From assembly GCA_050084515.1 (NCBI GenBank), contig CM114274.1:41664001-41728000 (forward strand): 64,000 nucleotides of DNA. The letters are read 5' to 3'. Made by a program: the position numbers and the translations under genes. The notes beneath the pieces are model-generated. The model did no database searches. It had not been told where the DNA came from and saw only the letters and a program-made list of their open reading frames with translations. Source of the DNA: Blasia pusilla (Eukaryota; Marchantiophyta; Marchantiopsida; Blasiales). Shown piece after piece: positions 32,470 to 45,320 of the stretch; position 1 is the stretch's first letter; every line of letters starts with the position of its first letter.

Positions 32470-33240
32470 ATGATCTACTAGTTGTACTTTTTGGCAAACA
32501 TATTGACAATATTTATACTTGCTAACTTGAGTAAGGTTTTCCAATACAAACTTTTAGATCTTAGTACTATTGGTAGTATTGTGAATTTTGACATTGCCTC
32601 TATTACAATAAACTTTGTGATGAAGAATCATGACTTGAATGCTTCAACATTTTTTGAAGTAACAGTTTATCATCTCTTACATGATTTAGGACCACCTTAG
32701 GATATTTAAAATGATTACAATATGAGGTGAGGGGTAGAAAGTACCATAGTAGCACTACCATCATATTTGGAAGGGGGAATATCCTGAAATATGTAAGGAT
32801 ATACTCCAATAAGTCACACAAAGTAGTCAAGGCTTGCCATTGCGACAACAAAAAAATTTTATGATAGCTTCTCATGACCCAGTGAGAATCATTTCAACTT
32901 CTCCTACAAAGCTTCGAAACCACACTTCCTCTATGAAGGCCTTCTAAAATATCCACCTATAGCATTTAAGATAGAATCTATTTTTATGATTACATCTTTA
33001 GAACTTGCTCCTTTGGCTACTGTCAAAGCAGCTAGGTTGGTCCTACACGCAATAGAACGTACAGAGAGCAGAAAAGGATTTACCTTCTACTTAAAGTGAG
33101 AGGCTACTCTATTCTAACTACCTACCAAAGTGGAGGCTCTATCTGATCAATAAGCCGTCATCTTAGAACTATCTAGTCTAGAGTTTTTTATCAACTCTAC
33201 AAGATTGTTATGTAATTATATGCGAACACCACTTTGGACA
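32470..33240. pseudogene. Scrambled hAT transposase relic with internal inversion
   Basis: Three blocks match the hAT transposases at 52.4-58.2 kb, but in mixed order and orientation. 32482-32755 reads on the + strand (ANLSKVFQYKLLDLSTIGSIV, then NHDLNASTF). About 32760-32880 reads on the minus strand (YHKIFLLSQWQALTTLCDLLE), the segment that should precede it. 32950-33240 reads on the minus strand, from the RTNLAALSTAK block back to the TMVGSQ region. The copy was therefore broken by an inversion near 32757 and carries many stops. Confidence 0.75.
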
Positions 33241-33679
33241 TTGCATTAATCCTATAAAGGAATTTTTGACTTGCCCCTCTTATAAGTAAGTTGCAAATAT
33301 TAAGAGATAACATGTTGCTGAAATATGAGAAGACTTATCAATCAAGATCCCAAAGAAAGGAGATTGTTTCATTTTTAAAAGGGTTCTTCTATGCAAAACA
33401 GACTACTATAATAATACATATTAGCACAAATTTTCTCTTCCTTGTAAAAATCTCAGATAATGGATGCATTCACCAAAGTAGAGCCATAAATTTTTGCTTT
33501 TATAGGCTCAAAAATAGGCTATGTCGTTGCCTTCTTAATCATCTAGAACATGTATGAAGATGACAAAGAAGGGGTACCTCAGGGAAATGACAACCATGAA
33601 TAATCTTGTTTTGTGGCTATAGTAGTGGTTCTATCAAAAGGAAAAAAAGGCAAAAGTCAACATAGACTTGTGGAGGTAA

Positions 33680-34080
33680 ATGGTATGAAGAGAGGAGAAA
33701 CTCGTCTGATTGTCATAGACGGGGAAGTAGGAAGGTCCCAAGTTAGAGTGTAGATTGATCTTAGTATAATAGGTAACTTCCTTTCAAGAGCCATAGCTAT
33801 GAACTTGGGCTTAGCTTTCTAGAGGTATCAAAACAAAGAGTTAGAATTTCCAAATGGTCAAATAGAAAGGATTGAGAAGCTTCTTTGAAGTGTAGAGTTA
33901 AGGATAGGAAAGTCGCATGAAGAGTTGGTGTTGAAGGTCATTTGATTAGCATATTATGATGTTATCTTGAGGATGCCTTGGATAAAAAATTATAATTTAG
34001 AAGTAGATTGGAGAAAGACCCGAGAGTGGAAGCTTTATGGAGATAGAGTTAGAATATTTTTTAAAGAATTTACTAGTTAA
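33680..34080 (+). pseudogene. Gypsy-type retropepsin relic
   Basis: With stops ignored, the + strand reads RGETRLIVIDGEVG..., IDLSIIGNFLSRAIAMNLGL, LELRIGKSHEELVLKV-like text and YDVILRMPWIKNYNLEVDW. This is the layout of a plant Ty3/gypsy aspartic protease: active site DSGATxNFIS degenerated to DLSIIGNFLS, then DVILGMPWL. It is unrelated to the minus-strand elements on either side. No RT follows. Confidence 0.6.
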
Positions 34081-34084
34081 TATG

Positions 34085-34985
34085 CCCGTGCTGGCGCATT
34101 TTTTTTTAATAGTTTAGAAAATCACCAATTCACCAGTTCCCAAAAAAAACTACCCAGACCTTGTTAATCCCTACCGATCTTCCATCTTCTATCTTGTTTC
34201 TTCAACTAAAGCTAGCACATATTTAATGAGCGTGTGCGGCTTCCTATGAGCTACGCCCTTACTCTCACCTCCCTTTCTTCCACGGATTTGTGGCGCAATC
34301 CTAACTTTGATAACTCTATTCTTGTCTTCGGCTGCATGTGCACACAATCTTATGCACACACACGGCTCTCATCCTCCGTGGCAACCTCATGCTCAACCTC
34401 CGGCCCTGACTCTTCCTCACTGCAGTTGTGGTGCCGTTGACTCTTCCTTAGACCCCAACAGGGCTCCCTATGGACCCGCAACCTCGCCTCCTCTATTCCC
34501 ATCTAACTTCGTTGACCCACCCTTGTACTTCCTTACCTCTCTTGCTTCCTTACAAAATTATGGCTCTAGCACAACCCGTTCCTTCAAGCTCATCACATCC
34601 AGTTTTACTACCTTTCCTCTCTCCAACAAGCGCGGAGCCTACTCACTATAATGCATTATGGGTGCCTTAAAGCACGCTTTCATATGTCTTAGCTTGCAAG
34701 CTTACCACCTTTGCTAACCTTGTTTTTGCCACGACACCCTCACGATTTATGCGTGGCTATAATCTAACTCTCCCCCTTACCCTTAACCTCGACCGGCTAC
34801 GCCCTAACTAGCCTCTGGCGGCTGCAAGATATGAACACACTCTTTCTCTCTTTTCTTGATATGTACCACTTACGTTGCAACTAAGTGTCATTTCCCTTTA
34901 CACTCTATCACCACCTATGTTAGTTTGCACCCGCAAAATCTAAGAAAAAAAAGACACTGCTTTCCCGCACTACCTTTCTCTTATG
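34085..34985. repeat. Pyrimidine-rich repeat, related to 60240-60430 and 60940-61075
   Basis: The 3' part (about 34790-34985) reads ggcggctgcaagat, a cttcttgat/cac block and aaaatctaagaaaaa. The same order occurs at 60240-60390 and, more loosely, at 60950-61075. In two of the three places an LTR-like segment of the methyltransferase element family follows at once, so this may be its leader or an LTR portion. The upstream part (34.23-34.65 kb) has overlapping low-complexity ORFs in two frames and is probably non-coding. Confidence 0.45.
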
Positions 34986-34989
34986 AGGG

Positions 34990-35350
34990 AATCTAGATGG
35001 TAGCATCCTAAATCTTACTACACACAAAGCAAGAGAGGTTCTCCAAAGGCTCTCAAGATAAGAAAGATAGCTTGAGAAAGCCCACTCTCCCTCTCTTATA
35101 ACCTTGGGAGAAGCCAAAAGGCTCTCCCCAAAAAATAGCCTCCAGATGGTAACTTGGATGCATTAGTTATCGAGTCAACGGGTCACCTCGCTAAAAAAGA
35201 TAAAAATAGGGAAATCCTCATAAACAAAATGCCCTGTACAAGGAACTTGTTGCCAACCTTATCTAACATCTCATGACGAAGCTACATTTGATGACCCTCT
35301 ATGCCATGGACACAATAAAACTCTACTTATTGGCTAACAAAGATGTGACA
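34990..35350 (-). repeat. LTR-like fragment of the methyltransferase-element family
   Basis: Diagnostic blocks are gagaggttctccaaaggctc, gaaagatagcttgag, ccaaaaggctctccccaaaaa, gagtcaacgggtcacc and the terminal agatgtgaca (35341-35350). They match 38755-39131 in the same order and orientation. No coding part of the element follows, so this is a solo or truncated LTR. Confidence 0.6.
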
Positions 35351-37609
35351 AAGTACTTGCCGGCAATCTAGCATATGTTTTCTAAGATAAACCAACATTT
35401 GCACAATTAGTTGAGTATTGTCAAGCATGTCAAGTGTAAGTAGGTAACACTACCCTTATTTTTTTACAACCTGTTATAAATCCATCACTTCAAAATCCAT
35501 TTATTTCCTAGGCATTGATTGTTGCACCTCATTGGTTACGTGTCCTTTAGGTTAAAGAACTAAACACATCTATTTGTAAACAAACTGAGGTTCACAACAA
35601 AATTTTCATTCTCATATTAAAATCACAAAGTTAGAAACTAATGGCTCAGATTTTATATAATTGAAATTAGCTAACTTTATACTATAATCCTCAATATATT
35701 ATAACTTATGAATGTAATACATGAGTTTCAGTAAACATCGCTCACTTCCAAAGCCTTAATAGCTCATGCTTCAATGTACACATACTAAAAGTCATTTTGG
35801 TAATGGATGAATTTTATTACATTGATGTGTACTTTATTAATATTCATGTTTATAGCACATACAAGAAAATCCAATCCTCTTTAAGGTCCACCATGTGAAA
35901 ACACAAGCAAATTATTTTACTATCCTAAATTTTAACCCAAGTGGAGCCGCCACATTAATTTTCTTCATCATTAAATGCTCTTATAGCTATCTCAATGGTG
36001 AATGAGACATTTGAAGGAACATAATAGTAGAGATAATCACTTCCACATAGCTCTACTCGAAGGTGAGCTAAAGTTCTTTTCCTTTATGTGCAAAGTTAAA
36101 TTATGTATGGTTGATGACTTCTTTGATCCACAAAGGATGAATCTCTTGCAAAGAGGAGCACATTGTTGTCTAGTGGGTCATGGAGTAACCTAGGAAGATA
36201 AATTCTTATCCCATTTGGGTATTGGTACTTGGGAAGGTTAGAAACATGTTTTATCACTTCCATCTCATACATGGTAGGGCTTTCTTAGTTTGTGCACTAT
36301 GATCTCCAAATATCTAGGATTCCTTGTTTGGCATCCATGAGAGTGACACATGATGAAATCAAGGTTGAGGGGTACCCATTGAGGCTTGGTGAGGGACCCT
36401 CTACAAATATGGTAGGGTTATGATGCCAACTCCAAATATATGGAGTTTAACTTGTGAGAGTGATCCACTCCTCAAAATTAGGGGAAGGGGGAGCATTTGG
36501 GTACCCTATGAGATTAGGAGTCTTATGTTTTTTTTCACCATTAGTTTTATGCCCAGGTTGTATTGCAAACTCCGAATATCTCGAGTTCGTTGTCTTCTAG
36601 ATGTGAGGGCGGTAAATGGGAAAATAGGCTTGTGGATCCCTTCAGAAACGGACTTGAAAAGATTCTAATGGGATGCAAAATAAAGACATCCAACCTTATG
36701 AGTTCTTATAGACTTGCAATTATCTTACCACAAATATTTTATATATAGTCACTTCAAATTGCTCATGCAAGAATGCAAGAGAGTGTTGTGCACTCACCAC
36801 ATACAGTGATAGAAAGAAGATGAATCCTAGAATTCCAAGTTTTGAAGTGTGAAAAGAGTGAACACCCTTTATCAAGAGACTACACATTCATGATGAGATG
36901 ATCTTATGACCTCACTCGTGCATATTTTATGGCACGAGTGATCTGAAAGGCCACTTGATAATCATAAATTTTGCATTTTTTAGGGTTGCAATTATGACTT
37001 TAGGTTATAATCATGACTTAATGAATAACCTTGCTCTCTTATTAGGTATATAGCACTCTTTTGGAGGAGTGCTACATACAAAAAAAATAATTTAACACTT
37101 AATGCATGTGCCCATAATCCAATTTTGAATCCAAATACCATGATACTTAGCAAAATGTGGCTATGCACACTCTATTTGACTAAGTTCAAATGGAATCAGT
37201 TAGTTTTCGATAGAATGGCACATATCTACTACATCTATACTATTATGGGAGAGTGGCATCTCGCTGCGCAAACAACCCAACGCTTGACACATGGCATTTT
37301 TGGTCACCTAGACGACTGTACATTTGTCCGATCAGACCATGATTTTAGGACTCTTAGCCGTCGGATGAGATTTGTAAGAGCTGTTGGATTGGGGGTCTTT
37401 AGGACTCTTAGCAGAGTCTAGACGTCCATGTGTGAGATCGAACACATAGAACACACCTCCAGCCTAAGAGAACAGGTAGCTCAAATAGCTCGGCCAACAA
37501 TGAAGCTCAAACAACCCGGCCAACATTGAAGCAAGAATAACTCAACAACCAACTTTCACTATCAAACACTTTTGGAAGGTGCACATGAGGATCTTGAGCA
37601 AGAGAGCGG
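35351..37609. other. No gene recognised
   Basis: Mixed AT-rich sequence with short ORFs only. Near 36.3-36.6 kb there are ctccaaatatctagga-like words repeated a few times. From 37.31 to 37.42 kb the phrase aggactcttag occurs twice. No domain seen. Confidence 0.45.
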
Positions 37610-37610
37610 A

Positions 37611-37677
<67 letters not shown>
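37610..37677. repeat. (GA)n microsatellite
   Basis: About 30 uninterrupted GA dinucleotides with one interruption near the 3' end. On the transcribed complement this would be a (CT)n tract. Confidence 0.95.
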
Positions 37678-37679
37678 TA

Positions 37680-38520
37680 AGAGAAGCGCCTCTCAAGCCA
37701 AAGTTCCTCTGTCATCTCCTCTTCTACTCAACACGAGGCTAGTAAGTAGCACATAAGTGAGCAAGGTAAGCAACATGTAAGTGAGAAAGGCCCACAAGCT
37801 CTTGCAGACATGAGCGCAAGCCAAGAATGGAAGAGCGCGAGCACGAATGGGAGAAAACCAATCCAGATGGCACAAGAGAGCAAGGTGCCAAAGCTTGAAC
37901 GGAGTGGAGAGAGACCGGAGCGGAGCAGAGCAGAGCAAGGTGGAGCTAGCGTGTGAGAGCATGAATGTGAGCAGGGCTGCACGAGGGGGCAGGGGGAAAG
38001 GGGAAAGGGAGGAAGGGGGTATAGACCGCACGTGGGCGCCTCTATTGCCTAGGTCACTGGCCCGGTAGCATAGACTTCCACGCGCCATCTTTGCCATTAG
38101 ATATCAATCTTAGGGTTCGGTGGGATTAGCCAATCCAATGGCCAGACACATATGGCCATTGGATCTAACGGCTAGTTACATCTAGCCATTTACATCTAGC
38201 CGTTTGATCTAACCCTCAGCACAGATTTGCAACGAGGTTGTCCGGTTTAGGCTGCCGAACTGGACATTCAAAGACTGTCTAACGTAATACATATTTTATT
38301 ATTATTAGCCATTTAGAGAGCCAAGGTAGGGGTAGGTTGAAGCTGCCAAACTTGACTTTTTTCTTTTATCATAAGATAAAAATAAAAACCCTAAAGAAAT
38401 TTCTCTTTAATCCCCTCATTTTCCCATTAATTTTTTTCCCATTTACAATCCCCTCATTTTTTTCCCATTTAAAATCCCCTCTATTCTTTCCCTTCTTCCC
38501 TTTTTTTTTTCCCTTCTTTG
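37680..38520. other. No gene recognised; contains a 12-bp hairpin
   Basis: A perfect inverted repeat atccaatggcca (38133-38144) with tggccattggat (38153-38164) and a second, aacggctag with ctagccgtt close by, form a small structured cluster resembling the terminus of a MITE. The 38.34-38.52 kb part is T-rich. ORFs here are low-complexity. Confidence 0.5.
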
Positions 38521-38639
38521 TCATGCACATATACATCGTTACATAACCCACATCATTAATCACATCTACACACCACACAATACTAATCTTCCCCAACATA
38601 CGGGTTAGATCCACACATAAAAATCAAAATCAAAATCCA

Positions 38640-39131
38640 AAATCCACTCATTAATCTACATCGGCATATCGAACCACATCCATCCTCCGCTATGAGGAAA
38701 TCCAAACACTAGCACCATAACTCCTACACACCCGCACACGTCGATGCAAGAGAGGTGCTCCTAAGGCTCAACATGAGAAAGATGACTTGACAAAGCCATC
38801 TCTCTGACTCTTATACCCTTGGGAAGAGCCAAAAGGCTCTTCCCCAAAAAAGTGGTCTTCCCAACAGTAACCTACGTATATAGGTTACTAGATGGCCATT
38901 GACTCGGTCAACGGGTCACTTGACAAACTAAAACCACACTTGTAGGCCCACATAGATCACTGGCAAAACAAGCCAAAAATAGGAAAATCATCATAAATGA
39001 CATTTCCGACGCAACATACTTGTCACCAATCTCATCCAACATCTAAAAACAAAGTGACACCCGAACAGCCTGTTGACTCTCTATGTCATCGACATGATAG
39101 AACTCTATGTACGCCAAAATAAGATGTGACA
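38640..39131 (-). repeat. LTR of the methyltransferase-element family
   Basis: This segment directly abuts the 3' end of the deleted element copy (39132 onward). Read on the minus strand it starts TGTCACATCTTATTTTGGC, a typical gypsy LTR start. The same sequence is found at 34990-35350, 61075-61510 (inverted) and 61530-61845. Its distal end is uncertain: at 38523-38610 lies a second copy of the element's 3' internal sequence (similar to 39138-39240). Confidence 0.65.
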
Positions 39132-41690
39132 ATTGTCATACGCATACACATCACTCCACAATCCACATAGCTGGTCATATCTACACACCACGCCACACCA
39201 CACCGATCTTACCCAATATATGGGTAGATCCACCCATAAACGAAGTATACTCACACATATAGAACGCGACCCCACAATAGTCCCTCTAGCTGGAAGTTGG
39301 GTCCCCCTAACTCCAGATAGCACACATATATGTACCCGATATGATCTACAACGTCGCCAACTCCATGGCAGTTAAAAACGTGGTGTGGCTCACCCTAGTG
39401 GCCACCTCCAACAACATGGTCTACACTCTCTCTACTTGAGCTAGCATAGGAGTCGTCTCTCCAACTCCTTGTGACGTCGACGCACCTACCTCATCCATGG
39501 GCATTACCGGTCATCGAGGCACCATCGACAGTCTATGTACTGCTTCCAACAATATGAATGACTAGGGAACCCTAGCTTGTCGCCCATCGGTCCCCTCCTA
39601 TGGATCAATCTCAACCCCACCTCTCGATGGCTTGGTTACCCTTGCACCACCCCAAGACACCACTCAAGCAACCGCAACCTAAGCTGCTCTACGCATAAAT
39701 CCCATCCCCAGAGAATCCTTACCACCATGGTGGTAAGATGTGGAGGCTGGCGCCACACTAGCTATTCTCCGCTCTGGGCTTTCCTTTACCTACATCATTT
39801 CCATGGCAGCAATCCTCTGCTCCAACTGATCGATGCACGTAAGGAGCGCTGCATCGGATGCACATCCTCCATCTCTTGTGACAAGTGATGGCACTCTACC
39901 ACCACAATCATCCACTACCCAATCTCCACCAACTCTCTTGCCCCTAAGTCCTCTGCCTACCTCTGGACGTACCTTTCGACAAAGATCAAAACACCTATCC
40001 CTAGTGTGACCATATCGGTGACAATGATCACACTACAGCTGTGGTGGGGCCATCGTTTGTGGCTCTTGAGTAATTAAAGGTGCCCGTGGCCCTCTCTCAT
40101 GCTCTAGGCAGTCCCTCTGTCTATGTGATCCACCGCACGTCCAACAAGACAATCCTAGTCCCTGGTGGGAATGATATGTTGGTACGGTCCATTGCCTCAT
40201 CTGCTCACAATACCCGCCCTACTCTCTTGGTCCACCGACCCACTCCTGTGGTGCTAGTATATGCTAGGGCACCTATGGGTCTACTTTTGCTCGTCGACCC
40301 ATCGAATCCCATGAAAATCATGTGGTCACCACATGCTCCTCACTCATGTTGAGCTCTACCCGCTTAGACAACTCAAAGATCACCTTCAATGTGGGCTTTG
40401 TCGTGTGAAGTAATACCACATCCCAAAAACTCCTCTGTAGCTCCTCGTCTAGCATCTTGTACCAATATTTTTTTGACTGCGCCTCAATCATCCCATATGT
40501 GGCAACGATCAACAGTCGCATGCGCATGAGCGCCTCCCTATGACTCTCATCCGATCTCGGCTGAAAATCCTATAGACTCTTCAGCTTATCGGTCTGCACG
40601 CTATGGTAGCTTCTCCCCAACTGTCGGAAGAACTCCACTGTAGGATTGAAACTCCGTCATCCTCTACCACAAGAAATCTATGCCACCTCACCACTCTCAC
40701 TTCCATCCTCTCCATCTAGTCCCCGGGCTCATGGTGAAGGTCTCTCCGCCTTCATTATCCCATCATACACCTCGCGATGACTAATGGACACATACGCTAG
40801 AGCCCAATACACCCTCCAAGCATCGATCTCTACAGAGTATAAAAATCAGAACCCCATATAATCATCCATTGGCGGATCCTCCAAGTGCTGGAATAACCTC
40901 TTCCATGCTATAAAAACGTTAAACCGTGTAGGAGTTCGTATCTCTTGGAAGTGGCACCATGTGTCAAACTCTTGGATGAAATGGTCAAGATGTATGATGC
41001 CTTCCGCACCTGAGAGACAACCCATGCCTTAGTAGCCCATGTTGTCCATCTCTCTCCACGTATAACTGCCCTTGTCCGCGATCTCATGACCAAACCCGCT
41101 CTCTAGTGATGAAGATCCAACCACGGATGGAAGTCGGGGTGGTTCCTCACTCAAAACCCCTCGATACCTTACACCATTCCATGTCACTCTATTACCACTG
41201 CTCATACTACCCCGCTCTTCAGAACCCTGGAAGAAAGTTGTGATGATAACCCTCTCTCACCCGCTCAAGCACTCAGACTCACCAAGAGTCTCCCACACTC
41301 CTCACTAGCTTACCTACGCTAATAGTTATCATGTGATGACACACTTGAGCTCACCATGAGCCTCCCAACTAACCCACCTAGACTATTGACACTCTCGGGT
41401 CATACACGCAAACCCTACTCGGAAACCGTCGTAAATCCACCAACATGCTACATTTGAAAGGAGTCTACGCTCGTCACCATTGCTACATCCATCTAACACT
41501 AGCAACTACCCAATGCCCGACATCCTAAATGATCAAGTGCGGGAAAAGAGACTCGAATGGGTAGCCTAATCACGTCTTCCAATCTATACCACCGTCACCA
41601 CTCACTGCTCCATGTGGTGCGGAAACCTCCGTAACACGACACTCTCCTCGACCAACACGTCGAACCTCCTGTGAGCACATGGGGACTACC
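39132..41690 (-). mobile_element. Internally deleted copy of the methyltransferase-bearing retroelement
   Basis: 39138-39340 matches 24169-24380 (the 3' end of the full-length copy). The next bases, from about 39380, match 28200 onward and stay similar to about 41690 (30530 in the other copy). The deletion removes about 3.8 kb: PHD, RNase H, RT, methyltransferase and protease. Gag is left, with zinc knuckle CDHCHRYGHTRDRC (39991-40032) and the block KPTLKVIFELSKRVELNMSEE (40318-40527). A TAG sits just before the knuckle where the other copy has CAG. It is a dead, non-autonomous derivative. Confidence 0.75.
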
Positions 41691-42895
41691 CGTTGGCATT
41701 GATGCATGCGTCTCTAGCACTACCCTCCATTGCAAACTCTCAACACTAGTACGGCGTATAGTACTACTAAGTCAAACTCATCAATGACTCTCAAGCTAAT
41801 GAATCCCGTAGCAAATCCCAATCCCTACTCGGAAAACATCTAGTCTCAAAAATCTGTTCCAGCGCTACCACTCGTTGAAAAATTCTCCACCCCAAATTTT
41901 TGGTGTGGAGAACCCATCTCACTCTCAATCCGCAACAAACAACCACTACCAATGGACTATGAAGGTCATCGGAAAAATCTCAACTCTAAAAAATCCAAGG
42001 TAAGCCCGTTCTACCATGTCCGCGCCCGGCCTTTTCTTCTACTTAGCTCAACTTTGTAACATGTCCTAACCACATCTGGATCAAACCAACATGGCGTCTA
42101 CCACGCCCCCTCGTGCCTACTACGTTTCCCTTAACCAACCGTGGCTCCCTTGGTGATAAGAAGGCTCGCTCACGCCCCCGTGCGAGAGGGGCCTCCCTAA
42201 ATACGAGAGGGGAAGGGCTTGGCCCATGCTCTCCCTTCCTCCTCCACCCGCGGATGTGCCCCCATGCTGCCTTGTCTCTTTACACAACCCGCCTGGCTTC
42301 TCCAACTTCCATCCCAACTTCCTTCCTTCCAACCCTACCATTAACTCTACGTAGGTCCGCTGCCCTATGCATTTTTGCTCCCTGCTCTCCCTCCCTTCCC
42401 GCATACTCGGAGGCACTTTACTCCTCCCAACTCTACCGCAATGAACGGGCAGAACCGGGGTTACGTGTTGACCTAGCCGGGGAAATTGAGTGAATTCCAA
42501 GCAAATCCAGAGAAGTCCGGATGAAATTCTGATAGGGTTTGGAGGTATCGCGGTAAACTCCTCGCCGGAAAGGCCTAAGGCGGTTTTCTGCCCGTTCCCA
42601 GGGTGTATGTGACGGAATCGCGCCATTCCAACGACTGGTTGTCTAGTTTTTGGTGCCATCGCAAGTCGCCCCCCATTTCTTTGCCGATCGGGAAGCCTGC
42701 CGGTAAACTAACAATTCGGGATTAAATCGAGGTCCTCCATCTTAGGGCAAGCCGCTAAGTCAGGACTGAGGAGTCTTTAGTCTCGGGCGATGCCTCCTAT
42801 GAGGAGCCTCTGTAGTCGGGAAAGGGGTAGTCGGTCTGAGAGAGCGGAGCAGAGAGGTCGGTCCGAGCCTCTGAGAGGCCCAAGGGCCTTCTAGC
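41690..42895. other. No gene recognised; possible relic LTR/leader sequence
   Basis: Overlapping ORFs in opposite directions at 42.11-42.66 kb are GC-rich and low in information. The phrase ttttggtgccatcgc near 42650 resembles the start of the internal region after the primer-binding site of some plant gypsy elements, and many ccgg-rich words recur at 55.5 and 59.7 kb. No protein domain is seen. Confidence 0.4.
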
Positions 42896-44094
42896 TGCGG
42901 TAGATGCGGTCGATGCAAGGTGAACTCTCTAATAAGTTCTCCTTTTTCAATACAAAATTATGATGTACACTCTCCATTCTCTCACGACAGGTATCACAAA
43001 TGGAAGTGCCGAGGCGATCACTTCTTCGTAACATCGGGCCCCGAAATTCCTAACTATAAAATCCCTATAAACTATTTTATGTTTGTACACGAGGAAGATA
43101 GCACAACTAGTGTTAAACCCTACTTGACCAAGCCTATTGACATCCATGGATCGCTATATAAGGACATACAAAGTACAATCCCATGTCCTTCCATATGTGA
43201 CGATAGGAAGAATCACCCATGATTGAGATTGCATGACCTGGTTCATGAACGCCTCCCCAAAGTGATAAACTAAATAGCGAGTGAACCAGTGCCTATCTAC
43301 AAAGAGTACCTTGACATGGTAAGGATTGAGGAAAGGAAAGTTGGGCACAGCTCGTGCTCCACCCCTATCCATGCTTGACAGACATTTTCTACTCTCCTCA
43401 AGAATGGGTTTTGGCGGAGTTATTCTCCCAAGAGGGGTAATCCACTCTCATTGGGAAAGTAACAAGCCAAAACATCCGCTATTTTAGTATGACTAAAATC
43501 CTCTACGGTGACAAACCTCTCATGCCCCCCATACACACACACCACACTCTAGAAACCTCTCGAAGAATAGACCATGATCAAGTTACTCTCCCAAGAGGGG
43601 TGATCCACTCTCATTGGAAGAGCAAGAAATCCCAAAGCCATACACTCAAGAGAGACACGAGAGACTCAAGATGTGGAATAGAAGGTGATGAACCCTTGAA
43701 GGTCCCTCCTCTTCATATACTCACAAGGGATCCACAAGAGTACGAAATAGAGCTTATCTTATCTTGTGCCACATGGCTTCCTCTCAAGGCTTAGCCAATC
43801 ACATTTTGACACAAGTAGATTTCCTCTTATCTCTTCCAAAATATCCTCTTTTACCCACATGATATTTTCCAAATTACCCCAACTAACCTAGCCACCAACC
43901 AAGACTACTTTTGCTTTTCATTAAAGCAACTACTTTACTTTTATAAAGTCATCTTTTATTTATTACCTCCTTTTCGTAAAGTTGGGCCCGCATAAAAGAG
44001 GCACCATAAAGAGGTTTAAACATAAGAATCTCCTTTTTCTAAGCCAATTTACTTAATACTAATGAAACTCTATCTAACACTTAATGACGAAGGA
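42896..44094 (-). repeat. 3' LTR of the second gypsy element
   Basis: About 1.2 kb, nearly identical to 50033-51195. Differences are mostly single-base indels plus one gap of about 30 bp near 43.95 kb. It begins (+ strand) tgcggtagatgcgg and ends near taatgacgaagga. A cgctatataagg TATA-like sequence lies near 43150. A short internal repeat, ctcccaagaggggt, occurs twice (43428 and 43590 region). No clear target-site duplication is visible. Confidence 0.85.
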
Positions 44095-44220
44095 GTTTAC
44101 ACACTGGTTGATTTTACCATACGACATTCACCCCCTCCAAACCTGCACATCCTCCGGTATGTGCCCAAAACATCAAGACTTTTTGCTATAGACTTACTTA
44201 TGTTGTGCCTCTAGACACAT

Positions 44221-45320
44221 TCAATCGAAATCAAGAAATCCTTCACGTCTACGGAAAATCTTGACCCTTTTTCCTGCAATGGGCAGCTTGAGAATTGTGC
44301 CATCTAGTTCACGTAGTTTGTAAGTGGCATTGTCAAAAGCAAAGACTACAACATATGGACCAAACCAACGACGTGCAAACTTCTTAATTGTACTATGCTG
44401 GTTGTCAAGGCTGTTGTCGTGCACCAAGACCCAATCTCCTTCTCTTATCGGCTCCTTCCGAAGTCGATGAGTTTTGTCGAAGCGCTCCTTATTTTTCAAC
44501 CTTGCTTCCTTCATTTTGACTAACGCTTCTGCAATATCCTCTTCCCCGGCCAGATTCGAAGTGCTAGGAGCTCTTCCCTATTGAGCCCGTCTTCCCACGA
44601 CAAACCCATCCAAGTGGGTATATCTCCTTCTGCTGGCATTATCGGCTTTTGACCTGTCATCAACTCTGTAGGCATGAACCCTGTAACGGTGCTGTGAGTG
44701 GTTCTATCTGCCCATAAAGCAAATGGAAGTAATCTAGGCCAATCAGCATAACGATCTCCACACGCCTTTACCAATGCTTGAATGATTGGCGGATGTCCCC
44801 TTTCGCTCTTGCCGTTTGCCTCCGGATTCATGGAGGTTGTTAATCTCAACTAGACTCCATATCTCCTGAAGAACTCTCGTGCTTCCTCCGCATTCAACTC
44901 ACCTCTATCTGCACGGATTCTCCCGACACTCCCATATCTAGCAACAATATCCTCTAGAATAAAACGACATATAGGCTCTGTTGTTTTAGCCCGTAAAGCC
45001 CTCCCTTCTACAAAGTTGGACAACTCTTCTCGTGCTAGGACCAGGTAACGCATTCCCCAAAGACCTTGTGGCATAGCAACTAGATCTATAACCCATTGAT
45101 GATGAATAGACAAAGGATACGTGGGTTTAAGTCCATCTCTCACCCTGATTTTGTTAAACTGACATTCAACACACGACCCAACATATCTCTCAACATCCTT
45201 ATATAGGCCTTTCCACCAATACCTCTCTTTTATCTTGGTGAAAGTTGCCCAAGTACCTCGTGACTGCCCATAAAGAATTGTGGAATTCTTTGAGCACTTG
45301 CATATTTGTCCCATTGTCAT
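44221..45320 (-). pseudogene. Integrase of the second gypsy element
   Basis: The minus strand gives the zinc-binding end and core: YWWKGLYKDVERYVGSCVEC, WVIDLVAMPQG (first catalytic Asp), RIRADRGELNAEEAREFFRR (second Asp), then NPEANGKSERGHPPI with the catalytic Glu. It continues with LLPFALWADRTTHSTVTGF and ELMTGQKPIMP. A single stop at 44850 splits the core, and a frameshift near 44.52 kb separates the C-terminal domain (FDKTHRLRKEPIREGDWVLV, RRWFGPYVV, AGKRVKIFRRR). The enzyme inserts element DNA; three small lesions inactivate this copy. Confidence 0.88.

Noticed and set aside
37693-38097. 134-codon minus-strand ORF with hydrophobic stretches
   Set aside because: It lies beside the (GA)n tract, its composition is repetitive, and a second frame is open over the same region.
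42113-42659. Two long ORFs facing each other (126 and 179 codons)
   Set aside because: Opposite strands are both open over GC-rich repeat-like sequence; no domain is seen on either.
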